Assembly (NCBI GenBank): GCA_030706405.1
Contig: JAUZOO010000002.1
Span: 315,167 to 379,166, forward strand
Source: Bacteroidota bacterium
GTDB lineage: Bacteria; Bacteroidota; Bacteroidia; Bacteroidales; JAAUTT01
Direction: 5' to 3'
DNA: 64,000 bases
Made by a program: the position numbers and the translations under genes. Shown piece after piece: positions 1 to 8,116 of this stretch; the first letter of the stretch is position 1; each line of letters opens with the position of its first letter. Below the pieces are notes generated by a model that searched no databases, was not told the origin of the DNA, and worked only from the letters and a program-made list of their open reading frames with translations.

Positions 1-2
1 TA

Positions 3-245
3 CTTGGAAACGAACCTATGTATAAAAATCAGGAATCGGCTACTCTTTTTTCAACATCGCCGGTTTCTTCTGCTAAAGTTATTCAGAACGATTTGTTTCA
101 AAAACCAATCGAACCCTTAACTTCCCCAGAATTAAATAAAAGCGTACCACCTGTAATTCCGACGGAAATATCGTCTTCTCGGAAAGTTGAGAAAATCGTT
201 ATTTTTTATTCTGATAAAACCTTTGCCGAGTTTTTACCTTCCTGA
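3..245 (+). CDS. C-terminal end of an unrecognised protein (5' truncated)
   Basis: The frame is open from the first bases of the window, so this is probably the end of a longer gene rather than a small gene starting at the ATG at 18. The visible part is rich in Ser, Pro and Thr, like a low-complexity linker, and ends in a short hydrophobic/acidic tail (VEKIVIFYSDKTFAEFLPS). I do not recognise the family. It stops 39 bp before pyrD on the same strand. Confidence 0.5.
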   Translation, partial: LGNEPMYKNQESATLFSTSPVSSAKVIQNDLFQKPIEPLTSPELNKSVPPVIPTEISSSRKVEKIVIFYSDKTFAEFLPS

Positions 246-262
246 AATAGTTAGAAAGTTTG

Positions 263-270
263 TAACTTTG
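263..270 (+). promoter_or_regulatory. Putative -7 box before pyrD
   Basis: TAACTTTG fits the Bacteroidota consensus TAnnTTTG and lies 14 bp before the pyrD start codon. No clear TTTG -33 box is seen 19-22 bp upstream, so this is a partial match. Confidence 0.4.
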
Positions 271-284
271 CAGCAAAAATTAAA

Positions 285-1316
285 ATGTACAAACACCTTA
301 TCCGTCCGGTTCTATTTCGCCTTAGTCCCGAAACCGTTCATCATCTTGTTGTACTTGGGGTAAAAGCAGGATTTAAAATTCCCGGAGTAGCTCCGTTAGT
401 GAAGAAGTTTTGTGAAGTAAAAAATCCCAAGCTTAAAAGAACTGTATTTGGCCTCGAATTTGAAAATCCGGTAGGTTTAGCCGCAGGTTTCGATAAAAAT
501 GCAACCTTTTTTAATGAATTCTCCAATTTCGGATTTTCCTTTATTGAAATAGGAACGGTTACGCCTAAACCGCAACCCGGAAATCCTAAGCCACGTTCAT
601 TTCGTGTACCCAACGATAAAGCTCTGATTAATCGCATGGGCTTTAACAATAATGGGGTTGATGAAGCCATTAAAAACCTGAAAAAACGACATACCAATAT
701 TATAATAGGAGGTAATCTGGGCAAGAATACCCTGACTCCCAATGAAGAGGCAATCGATGATTATAAATTATTATTCAATAAGTTATACGATTATGTCGAT
801 TATTTTGTGGTGAACGTAAGTTGCCCGAATATTTCGGATTTGCATAAGCTTCAAGACAAAGATTCGTTAATGTCGATTTTGAATTGCCTGATGGCTGAAC
901 GGACCAATAAGTCGTCGGTTAAACCTATATTATTGAAAATTTCGCCCGATTTAAATTTTGCTCAAATCGACGAGGTCATTGACATTGTTAACGAAACACG
1001 GATTGATGGATTGGTAGCCACCAATACCACCACTGGCCGCTACAATTTATCCATTACGGAAGACGAAATTGCTAAAATAGGCAACGGAGGAATGAGTGGA
1101 AAACCTATTAAAAACAGGTCAACCGAAATAATTCGTTATATATCGCAAAAAACAGGAGGGAAGCTCCCTATAATTGGCGTTGGAGGAATCATGACCCCGG
1201 ATGATGCCATTGAAAAACTGGAAGCAGGAGCTTCGTTGGTTCAGGTTTATTCCGGATTTATTTACGAAGGTCCAATGCTGGTAAAACGTATTAATAAATT
1301 ATTGCTAAACAGGTAA
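285..1316 (+). CDS. pyrD: Dihydroorotate dehydrogenase, class 2 (quinone-type)
   Basis: Oxidises dihydroorotate to orotate in pyrimidine synthesis, normally at the membrane with quinone as acceptor. The 343-residue length and the N-terminal helical extension (MYKHLIRPVLFRLSPETVHH) are class 2 features. FMN-barrel motifs are clear: NPVGLAAGFDKN (61-72), NRMGFNNNG (116-124) and the C-terminal GVGGI and GASLVQVYSG. An oddity is the catalytic-base position, which reads VNVSCPN with Cys180, where E. coli and human class 2 enzymes have Ser and class 1 enzymes have Cys. It is monocistronic in appearance, with a -7 box upstream and a terminator right after. Confidence 0.95.
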   Translation: MYKHLIRPVLFRLSPETVHHLVVLGVKAGFKIPGVAPLVKKFCEVKNPKLKRTVFGLEFENPVGLAAGFDKNATFFNEFSNFGFSFIEIGTVTPKPQPGNPKPRSFRVPNDKALINRMGFNNNGVDEAIKNLKKRHTNIIIGGNLGKNTLTPNEEAIDDYKLLFNKLYDYVDYFVVNVSCPNISDLHKLQDKDSLMSILNCLMAERTNKSSVKPILLKISPDLNFAQIDEVIDIVNETRIDGLVATNTTTGRYNLSITEDEIAKIGNGGMSGKPIKNRSTEIIRYISQKTGGKLPIIGVGGIMTPDDAIEKLEAGASLVQVYSGFIYEGPMLVKRINKLLLNR

Positions 1317-1335
1317 ATACAACTAATATAAAATG

Positions 1336-1380
1336 AAATCCTTCAGCTTTGATCTTAATCTAAAAGCTGGGGGATTTTTT
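1336..1380 (+). terminator. Rho-independent terminator of pyrD
   Basis: Arms at 1336-1350 and 1363-1377 form a 15-bp stem with two G-U pairs around a 12-nt loop, followed by a T run. Confidence 0.8.
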
Positions 1381-1425
1381 ATGTCTTAAATTATACTCTG
1401 TGACTTTAAACCAGTATAAAATAAA

Positions 1426-1452
1426 AAACCTCGAAGGATTTCTTCGAGGTTT
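1426..1452 (-). terminator. Terminator of the tRNA-Lys transcript
   Basis: A perfect 11-bp stem (1426-1436 with 1442-1452) around a 5-nt loop. On the minus strand it is followed by TTTTTTAT and lies just 3' of the tRNA. Confidence 0.75.
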
Positions 1453-1455
1453 CGG

Positions 1456-1528
1456 TGATTCAGCTGGGATTCGAACCCAGGACCCCATCATTAAAAGTGA
1501 TGTGCTCTACCGGCTGAGCTACTGAATC
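1456..1528 (-). tRNA. tRNA-Lys (anticodon TTT)
   Basis: On the minus strand the 73-nt sequence folds as a cloverleaf. The acceptor stem is GATTCAG/CTGAATC (1522-1528 with 1457-1463). The D arm carries TAGCTCAGCCGGTAGAGC. The anticodon stem is CATCA/TGATG with loop CTTTTAA, giving anticodon TTT. The T arm is intact, with GGTTCGAATCC. The discriminator is A at 1456. CCA is not encoded, as the next bases read CCG. Confidence 0.97.
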
Positions 1529-1740
1529 GGCTTTTGTTTAAAGCGGTGCAAAGGTAACTATTGATTTTTGTTTTGCAAATAATTAGGTTGAAAAATGGAA
1601 ATATTTTTTGCTTCATTAACTTTATATAGTGTATTTCAATTAATTAAATTTTACTTTTTTCATTTTTTTATCTTTTGTTATGACTCCTCAAGTTTATCAT
1701 TAAATTTACGGGATAATAATAAAAACGGGTTATTAGTTCA

Positions 1741-2547
1741 ATGGATAAAAAAGTAGTAATCATCACCGGAGCGTCATCAGGTATCGGATTAGCTTGTGCC
1801 ATAGAGTTTTCAGGCTATGGCTATAAAGTGGTTATGGCGGCCCGGAATATCGATAAGCTATCTGTAATACAACAAGAAATTCTAAAGAGCAATCCTGATA
1901 TTCTTGCACTTAAAGTGGATGTTTCTATTGAGGAAGATTGCAAAAGACTTGTTGAAGAAACAATAAATAAATTCGGACGAATAGATGTTCTGATTAATAA
2001 TGCCGGCATTTCGATGAGGGCTTTGTTTAAAGACCTTGATTTAAAAGTGCTTCATAAGTTGATGGATACTAATTTTTGGGGAACCGTATATTGTACCAAA
2101 TATGCTTTGCCTTATATTTTAGCACAAAAAGGAAGTATTGTAGGAATTTCTTCCATCGCAGGCTTTATGGGATTACCAGCCCGTACGGGTTACTCTGCTT
2201 CGAAATTTGCCATGCATGGTTTTTTAGAAACCTTGCGTATAGAGCACCTTAAACAACATCTACACGTAATGATTGTTGCTCCGGGTTTTACTTCTTCTAA
2301 TATCAGAAAAACGGCTTTGGGTGCGGATGGAAATGTCCAGAGGGAATCGCCCAGGGATGAGAATAAGATGATGAGCGCCGAAAATGTTGCCCACCATATC
2401 TATAAGGGGGTACAAAAGCGTAAACGGTTAATTGTTCTTACCACCAAAGGTAAACTGGCTGTCTTATTTAAAAAATTTGTTCCCCGGTTATTGGAATACT
2501 TCGATTATCTTGAAATGAAAAAGGAACCCAACTCTCCTTTGTCCTGA
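1741..2547 (+). CDS. Short-chain dehydrogenase/reductase (SDR)
   Basis: A classical SDR of 268 residues. It has the Rossmann glycine motif TGASSGIG (9-16), the NNAG strand motif near residue 87, a Ser before the active site (ISSIAG), and the catalytic YSASK. The substrate cannot be read from sequence; the C-terminal extension resembles uncharacterised membrane-lipid or 3-ketoacyl-type SDRs. It is likely an NAD(P)-dependent oxidoreductase in the cytoplasm. The gene starts 34 bp before the SPOR-domain gene on the same strand, so the two may share a transcript. Confidence 0.85.
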   Translation: MDKKVVIITGASSGIGLACAIEFSGYGYKVVMAARNIDKLSVIQQEILKSNPDILALKVDVSIEEDCKRLVEETINKFGRIDVLINNAGISMRALFKDLDLKVLHKLMDTNFWGTVYCTKYALPYILAQKGSIVGISSIAGFMGLPARTGYSASKFAMHGFLETLRIEHLKQHLHVMIVAPGFTSSNIRKTALGADGNVQRESPRDENKMMSAENVAHHIYKGVQKRKRLIVLTTKGKLAVLFKKFVPRLLEYFDYLEMKKEPNSPLS

Positions 2548-2581
2548 TTTTGTTATTTTATATTCTAAAAATTAAATAGTT

Positions 2582-3559
2582 ATGAGATTATTATTGTGTT
2601 TTGGATTATCATTAATCTTAACTAATGTTATTTCGGCTAAGGATTTTCCAAAAATATTAGATGCTCCTGTTAAATTATCGAAAAGCGAGCAGAAAAAAAT
2701 TGACAAAGCCAATGAGCTAATTAATTCCGGAACAGCTTTGTGGAATGATGTTTCCAAAAAATATAATTCTGAAGAAAAGGGTTCCAGACCCGAATATAGG
2801 CCCGCTTTTGCACTTATCCGAAAGGCTGCTGAACTGTTTTTGGAAGGCAACTACATGAAATACGAAGTTTATCATAAAAATTGTGTCGATTTTTGGAGCA
2901 AAAGTCCAAATGCTACAGGACTGGCTACTGCACGAAAGTTTCAAAAAGATGCCAGTAATTATCTGGAGAAAGCTCAAAGCAATCGTCGGGCTGCCGAAAA
3001 CTACGTGAATGAATATTCCAATTTTTACGATCGCTTTTACGAAGCTATTTCTCTTGAAATTATAGCCGCAAAAAAGGAGGGTAGGGCCCTGCAATTTTAT
3101 CAGGATTGGCCACTCCATTTTGCCTACGAATTCGACGACGATATTGAAGTGGATCTTTTCGACCCAAATGCAAAAAAGGAAGAACCTAAGAAAGTTGAAC
3201 CTGTTGTTGCCAAGGTTGAAGCTCCCAAAGAAGTAAAGCCGCTAGAAGTTAAACCAAAGGAGGAACCCAAAGTGATTCCCGATTCCCTTATTATCTTCTA
3301 TAAAGTACAGATTGCAGCCCATACTATCCGTATGACAGATAAGTATTTGAGAGATAATATCTATAAAGGAAACATGAAGATTGACGAGCTTCATGAAGAT
3401 GGATGGTATAAATATACCATAGGAAAGTTCCAGACAGAAGAAGAAGCCAATAAGCTGTTACGTGAGGTGAAAATACCCAAAGCTTTTGTAGTAGCCTATA
3501 AAAATGGGAAAAGGGTTCCTTTAAAGGATGCTAACGGTTCTATAAAAATCAAAAAATAA
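2582..3559 (+). CDS. Exported SPOR-domain protein
   Basis: An N-terminal signal peptide (about residues 1-19, ending ISA) precedes a helical, charged middle region of roughly 170 residues. A Lys/Glu/Pro/Val linker (KKEEPKKVEPVV...) follows, then a C-terminal SPOR-like domain from about residue 240 (FYKVQIAAHTIRMT ... YKYTIGKFQTEEEANKLL ... AFVVAYKNGKRV). SPOR domains bind denuded peptidoglycan glycan strands, so a periplasmic or outer-membrane role at the cell wall is likely. The middle region is not a family I can name. It ends just before the 44-bp palindrome. Confidence 0.8.
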   Translation: MRLLLCFGLSLILTNVISAKDFPKILDAPVKLSKSEQKKIDKANELINSGTALWNDVSKKYNSEEKGSRPEYRPAFALIRKAAELFLEGNYMKYEVYHKNCVDFWSKSPNATGLATARKFQKDASNYLEKAQSNRRAAENYVNEYSNFYDRFYEAISLEIIAAKKEGRALQFYQDWPLHFAYEFDDDIEVDLFDPNAKKEEPKKVEPVVAKVEAPKEVKPLEVKPKEEPKVIPDSLIIFYKVQIAAHTIRMTDKYLRDNIYKGNMKIDELHEDGWYKYTIGKFQTEEEANKLLREVKIPKAFVVAYKNGKRVPLKDANGSIKIKK

Positions 3560-3576
3560 CAACCTATACAATTTAT

Positions 3577-3620
3577 AACAACGTTAATAAAAGACAAATT
3601 TGTCTTTTATTAACGTTGTT
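3577..3620 (+). terminator. Perfect 44-bp palindrome, probable terminator
   Basis: Two 22-nt arms (3577-3598 and 3599-3620) are exact reverse complements with no spacer. The right arm is followed by TTTTAATT. As RNA it would form a long, mostly A-U hairpin, with the central bases forming the loop. It lies 17 bp after the SPOR gene and ends 7 bp before the metA -7 box, so besides termination it could influence metA expression. Confidence 0.65.
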
Positions 3621-3627
3621 TTTTAAT

Positions 3628-3635
3628 TAACTTTG
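3628..3635 (+). promoter_or_regulatory. Putative -7 box of metA
   Basis: TAACTTTG matches TAnnTTTG and sits 22 bp before the metA ATG. The matching -33 region would fall inside the right arm of the 44-bp palindrome and has no good TTTG. Confidence 0.45.
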
Positions 3636-3657
3636 TAAGCTTTTAAAATCAACGGAT

Positions 3658-4575
3658 ATGCCATTAAATGTACCTGATAATTTACCGGCGATAGACATTC
3701 TCAAAGAGGAGAATATTTTTGTAATGGACGAAACACGGGCTACTCAACAGGATATAAGGCCTTTAAAGCTAATCATCCTGAATCTTATGCCTATTAAGAT
3801 TATTACAGAGACACATTTGCTTCGAACGCTTGCGAATAGTCCTTTACAGATTGAAATTTCCTTTCTAAATATCGAAAGTCATGTTTCCAAGAATACACCT
3901 CGCGAACATCTGGAGACTTTTTATCTGAGTTTTAAGGATATTAAGGATCAGAAATTTGACGGGATGATTATTACCGGGGCTCCAGTGGAACACCTTAATT
4001 TCGAAGATGTTGATTATTGGGACGAATTAAAAGAGATTATGGATTGGTCGTTACATCATGTAACATCCACCTTATATATTTGTTGGGCGGCACAGGCTGG
4101 TTTGTATTATCATTATCAAGTTCCCAAATACCCAACCGATAAAAAAGTATTCGGCATTTTTAATCACACTGTCAACAATGCAACAGTTCCTTTGGTCAGA
4201 GGGTTCGATGATGAGTTTCAGGTGCCTCACTCGCGGCATACTACCATAAACCGGGAAGATGTACTTGGTGTTGATGACCTTGAAATCATATCCGAATCGG
4301 ATGAAGCTGGGGTTTACATTGTTTCTTCAAAGGATGGGCGTCAGATTTTTGTGACAGGCCATTCAGAATATGAAGCGCTTACGCTTAAAGGAGAATATGA
4401 ACGCGATTTGGCGAAAGGATTGCCTATTGAGGTGCCTAAAAATTATTTTCCTAACGATGACCCATCGCAAATGCCCAAAATAACATGGAGAAGCCACGCC
4501 AGTCTGTTATTTTCAAACTGGTTGAATTATTACGTTTATCAGCAAACTCCTTTTAAACTGGAAGACATCAAATAG
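3658..4575 (+). CDS. metA: Homoserine O-acyltransferase, probably acetyl-CoA specific
   Basis: Activates homoserine by acylation for methionine synthesis. It is full length at 305 residues. The catalytic triad residues are in place: Cys142 (ICWAAQ), His235 and Glu237 (TGHSEYE). Residue 111 is Glu ([10 protein letters not shown]). In characterised MetA proteins Glu111 goes with acetyl-CoA and Gly111 with succinyl-CoA, so the product is probably O-acetylhomoserine despite the usual succinyltransferase label. The 3' end overlaps the end of convergent pgl by 8 bp. Confidence 0.95.
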   Translation: MPLNVPDNLPAIDILKEENIFVMDETRATQQDIRPLKLIILNLMPIKIITETHLLRTLANSPLQIEISFLNIESHVSKNTPREHLETFYLSFKDIKDQKFDGMIITGAPVEHLNFEDVDYWDELKEIMDWSLHHVTSTLYICWAAQAGLYYHYQVPKYPTDKKVFGIFNHTVNNATVPLVRGFDDEFQVPHSRHTTINREDVLGVDDLEIISESDEAGVYIVSSKDGRQIFVTGHSEYEALTLKGEYERDLAKGLPIEVPKNYFPNDDPSQMPKITWRSHASLLFSNWLNYYVYQQTPFKLEDIK

Positions 4576-5323
4576 TCAATTTATCCAGGTCCAGAAAATT
4601 AGCAGCCTCCTTATCCAGATACCATGATAAAGCCCCATTTGAGGGCTTTATTCTTTTTGCAGGGTATAACAACGAGATGGATTCGGAATTAATAATAGCT
4701 TTTACTTTATCGGCCTTATTAGAGCCGGTTACAAGGAAAACAACCAGGCTTGCATTGTTTATCACCTTTCCTGTTAAAGTGATTCGTTTCTGGCAGGTTT
4801 GCGGATGTTGCGAAATGGCACATATTGCCTGACAATCGAACAATTCCGTTTGTCCCGGGAAGATAGAGGCTGTATGTCCGTCATTGCCCATGCCCAGAAA
4901 AATCAAATCGAATGCCGGTGTATTGTTAACACAGGGTACGAATGAAAGAATTTCGCCTGAATATCGTACAGCTTCGTTTAGCGGGTCGTTGCCTCCGTGT
5001 ATGAAATGGATGTTTCCGGCTGGTATTTTAACTTTGCTAAACAGCAGCCGGTAAGCATTTCCATAGTTACTCTCCGCATCGTCCGACAAAACACAACGTT
5101 CGTCAACCCAGAAAAAATGGAGTCTATTCCATGCAAGCGCATTTTTATATTCGTTGGCAATGATTTCGAACATCAGTTGAGGCGTAGAACCTCCCGATAA
5201 GGCAATATAAAGATTATCGCGGTAACGAAGCATTTCCTCGGTATAGCGGATAAAATCCTTTGCCAGTTTTTCGGCTGTTTGGTAAGCATCCGAAAGAATT
5301 TGGGTCTTAAAAAATGCTTTCAT
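4568..5323 (-). CDS. pgl: 6-phosphogluconolactonase
   Basis: Hydrolyses 6-phosphogluconolactone, the step after glucose-6-phosphate dehydrogenase. Family motifs are the phosphate-binding ALSGGSTP, the WVDERCV strand and [15 protein letters not shown] longer frame starts at 5359 and would overlap the zwf stop. I chose the ATG at 5323 (MKAFFKTQ), which starts 23 bp after zwf and matches the usual protein start. Co-oriented with zwf, it forms a two-gene oxidative pentose-phosphate operon. Confidence 0.93.
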   Translation of the reverse strand: MKAFFKTQILSDAYQTAEKLAKDFIRYTEEMLRYRDNLYIALSGGSTPQLMFEIIANEYKNALAWNRLHFFWVDERCVLSDDAESNYGNAYRLLFSKVKIPAGNIHFIHGGNDPLNEAVRYSGEILSFVPCVNNTPAFDLIFLGMGNDGHTASIFPGQTELFDCQAICAISQHPQTCQKRITLTGKVINNASLVVFLVTGSNKADKVKAIINSESISLLYPAKRIKPSNGALSWYLDKEAANFLDLDKLTI

Positions 5324-5346
5324 ATTGAATAGGTCGATTTGTAGTG

Positions 5347-6888
5347 TTATAATTCGCAATAGTTGGAGTCGGCAGTAAGGTTTTTACAGGGATATCGCCA
5401 CGTATGATCCGGACTATCAATCAACGAGTCGGCATTTTCCGGCCCCCATGTACCTGCCGGGTAACCAAAGAGCTTGGTCTGTGGTTTTTCTTTCCATAAT
5501 TTAAGAATAGGGTCAATGAACGACCATGTTGCTTCGACGGAATCTCCGCGTGAAAACAAGGTGGCATCGCCCAATATGCAATCGAGTAAAAGTCGTTCGT
5601 AAGCATCCGGAAGGCGTTTATCCGAAAGTTGCGAATAATGAAAATCCATGCCAACTTCCTGAACCTTAAATCCTGAGCCGGGAACCTTCATTCCGAACTT
5701 TAACAAGATACCTTCGTCGGGCTGAATACGGATAACCAGTTGGTTTGATGTCATCGGGACACCGGTTTCCTTGGTAAAAAGTACGTGCGGACTTGGTTTA
5801 AAGTGAATAACAATTTCAGTGACCCTTATTGGCAAATGTTTTCCGGTACGGATGTAAAAGGGAACGTCGCTCCAGCGCCAGTTATCGATAAAGAATTTCA
5901 TGGCAACGTAAGTTTCGGTTTTAGAACAATAACCAACGTTGGCTTCGTCGCGATACCCTGCCATCTGCTTCCCTTTGATAGTAGATGCGGTATATTGACC
6001 ACGGATTACATTTTGCTCAATATCAGTTTCGGTAAGAGGTCGGAGTGATTGAAATACTTTAAGCGTTTCGTTACGGATAGAACGGGCGTCGGACGTAGCA
6101 GGCGGTTCCATGGCTACCAGGGCTACAATTTGTAAAAGATGGTTTTGTATCATATCGCGCAAAGCCCCAGCCGTATCGTAATACCCTCCGCGGTTTTCAA
6201 CCCCGATACTTTCGGCCGAAGTTACTTCGATATGATGGATGAAGTTACGGTTCCACAGCGGCTCAAAAATACCGTTGGAAAACCTGGTTACTAATATGTT
6301 CTGAACAGTTTCCTTACCCAGATAATGGTCGATACGATAAACCTGATCTTCTGAAAACACCTTGAGCACTTTGCTGTTCAGGTCGCGCGCCGAATTGAGG
6401 TCGTAGCCAAATGGTTTTTCGATGATGATGCGTTTCCAAGAGTCGGGGACCGTATTCTTATTTAATTCATGCGATCCCAGATTATTGATTATCACCTCGT
6501 ACATGTTTGGTGGAGTGGCCAGGTAAAAGAGGTAATTCTCGGATGTATTGTATTGACTATCGAGAGCGGAGAGCCGTTGTTTCAAACGGGCATAATCGTT
6601 ACTATCCGAGGTGTTTATCGAAATATAGTGCAGCTTACTTAAGAATTCTTCCTGACTATCGTTAGCAATGGCACAGGGCGTTTGCGAAAGAAACTCACGG
6701 ATTCCGTTGAGCATCTTTTCCTGAAAAGCCTTGTCGTCCATTTCGGTACGCCCAACGCCTAAAACGGCAAAGTTTTTGGGTAATAGTTGTTGGTTTTTTA
6801 AATCGCACAAAGCAGGAATAAGCTTACGGACAGTTAAATCGCCCGATGCTCCAAAGATCACTAAAATTAAGCCTTTACTCTTGTCCAT
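5347..6888 (-). CDS. zwf: Glucose-6-phosphate 1-dehydrogenase
   Basis: Oxidises glucose 6-phosphate to the lactone and makes NADPH. It has 513 residues, normal for the family. The N-terminal dinucleotide site reads IFGASGDLTVRKLIPAL (11-27). The substrate-site peptides are EKPFGYDLNSA (157-167) and RIDHYLGKE (185-193). Downstream on the same strand is pgl. A -7 box lies 17 bp upstream of the start. Confidence 0.97.
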   Translation of the reverse strand: MDKSKGLILVIFGASGDLTVRKLIPALCDLKNQQLLPKNFAVLGVGRTEMDDKAFQEKMLNGIREFLSQTPCAIANDSQEEFLSKLHYISINTSDSNDYARLKQRLSALDSQYNTSENYLFYLATPPNMYEVIINNLGSHELNKNTVPDSWKRIIIEKPFGYDLNSARDLNSKVLKVFSEDQVYRIDHYLGKETVQNILVTRFSNGIFEPLWNRNFIHHIEVTSAESIGVENRGGYYDTAGALRDMIQNHLLQIVALVAMEPPATSDARSIRNETLKVFQSLRPLTETDIEQNVIRGQYTASTIKGKQMAGYRDEANVGYCSKTETYVAMKFFIDNWRWSDVPFYIRTGKHLPIRVTEIVIHFKPSPHVLFTKETGVPMTSNQLVIRIQPDEGILLKFGMKVPGSGFKVQEVGMDFHYSQLSDKRLPDAYERLLLDCILGDATLFSRGDSVEATWSFIDPILKLWKEKPQTKLFGYPAGTWGPENADSLIDSPDHTWRYPCKNLTADSNYCEL

Positions 6889-6905
6889 AGGAAAGTCGTT
6901 TCAAA

Positions 6906-6913
6906 CAAAGTTA
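6906..6913 (-). promoter_or_regulatory. Putative -7 box of zwf
   Basis: On the minus strand the bases read TAACTTTG, matching TAnnTTTG. A TTG lies 15 bp further upstream, closer than the usual 19-21 bp, so the -33 match is weak. Confidence 0.4.
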
Positions 6914-6975
6914 GAAAATGAAAATTATCAATAAAAGAATATATCTTAGTTTGTCCATTTAAAGATAGTTTATTT

Positions 6976-7386
6976 ATGTATAACACTGAAACACAAATTA
7001 GAGTTCGATATGGCGAAAGCGACCGCATGGGATATGTTTATTATGGTAACTATCCGTTGTACTACGAGGTAGGTCGTACCGAAATGCTACGTTCGCTTGG
7101 GTTAACGTATAAAGATATGGAAGATAATGGTATAATTCTTCCGGTAATTTCGTTAAAAGTTCATTATGAGGCTCCGGCTTTGTACGATGATTTATTGACG
7201 GTAAAAACGTACCTGAAGGAAATGCCTTCGGTGAGAATCCGTTTTGACTATGAAATTTTTAACGAGAAAGGGGAGAGGCTGAATTATGGAGAAACAACAC
7301 TGGTATTTACCGATGCTAAAACCCGGAAACCGCGCCGTCCGCCGGAATATTTCCTGGAACACCTAAAACCTTATTTTTCAAAATAG
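6976..7386 (+). CDS. Hotdog-fold acyl-CoA thioesterase (YbgC/FadM-like)
   Basis: A 136-residue single hotdog domain. The N-terminal motif RYGESDRMGYVYYGNYPLYYEVGR matches the 4-hydroxybenzoyl-CoA thioesterase family, in which the Asp of the D-x-M-G-x-V-x-x-x-x-Y core is catalytic; here that is Asp16. It probably hydrolyses acyl-CoA thioesters in the cytoplasm; the substrate is not readable. It is transcribed divergently from zwf. Confidence 0.85.
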   Translation: MYNTETQIRVRYGESDRMGYVYYGNYPLYYEVGRTEMLRSLGLTYKDMEDNGIILPVISLKVHYEAPALYDDLLTVKTYLKEMPSVRIRFDYEIFNEKGERLNYGETTLVFTDAKTRKPRRPPEYFLEHLKPYFSK

Positions 7387-7509
7387 AAACTTTTTTGAAC
7401 GAGATACGAATAAGAGTTAAATGTATTTACGCAATGACATTCGCCAGATGGATGTCAGTTTTTAAATTAATGATTTATTGTTTAATAGAATCTCATAAAT
7501 AGTTAATGT

Positions 7510-8022
7510 ATGAAAAAGAATTTGTTGTTCATAGTTTTTGTCTTTTTAGCTTGCTCAGGGTTTGCCCAGGAGAAGACGGTGAAGGATATTTTTACCAGAT
7601 TTGAAGGAAAGGAAGGGATTAACGTTATCAATTTGGATAAGGATATGCTGGGTGCATTTATTCCTCAGGATTCGGCCAATGCCAATTTAAAGGGAATTAC
7701 CGAACAGATAACAGCCCTCAAAATAATGATTTTTGAAAAGGCATCGGCAGAGGATAAGGCCAGTTTTGCCAAGCAGGCCAAAGAATTTGCATTACCCAAC
7801 TTCCGTACGTTTTTGGCAAAGGAAAACAATCAGGAGGTTAAGATTTTGCTAAAGGAAACGGGAAATAAAATTACCGAATTTATCATCTTTGCTTACGAAG
7901 GCAAGGACCTGGCTTTGATCAGCATCATCGGAAACATGGATAATAAGGTGCTGGACGAAATCAAAAATAAGATGCATTTGGGCGAGGTTAAATTAACTGA
8001 AGAAAGCCCTAAAACTAAATAG
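7510..8022 (+). CDS. Exported DUF4252-type protein
   Basis: A signal peptide (about 1-19, ending GFAQ) precedes a small mature domain of about 150 residues. The pattern of a short FTRFEGKEGINVINLDKDML stretch, a central helix and a C-terminal FIIFAYEGKDLALISIIGN resembles DUF4252 proteins common in Bacteroidota. Function is unknown; it is probably periplasmic. It is followed by a strong hairpin terminator. Nothing links it functionally to the thioesterase upstream. Confidence 0.75.
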   Translation: MKKNLLFIVFVFLACSGFAQEKTVKDIFTRFEGKEGINVINLDKDMLGAFIPQDSANANLKGITEQITALKIMIFEKASAEDKASFAKQAKEFALPNFRTFLAKENNQEVKILLKETGNKITEFIIFAYEGKDLALISIIGNMDNKVLDEIKNKMHLGEVKLTEESPKTK

Positions 8023-8046
8023 GCGGGTACTAAGTCCTTTAATAGC

Positions 8047-8100
8047 GAAAGCGCAATGCTCTGTGGTGATTATTCTGCAGAACGTTGCGCTTTCATTTTT
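8047..8100 (+). terminator. Terminator between the DUF4252 gene and the lyase gene
   Basis: GAAAGCGCAA (8047-8056) pairs with TTGCGCTTTC (8085-8094), with further partial pairing inside, followed by ATTTTT. It separates convergent genes. Confidence 0.75.
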
Positions 8101-8116
8101 CAACAACTTCTAATCT

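Noticed and set aside
3577-3635. SAM or other riboswitch before metA
   Set aside because: The 98-bp gap holds only the palindrome and a promoter box; no aptamer fold is seen.
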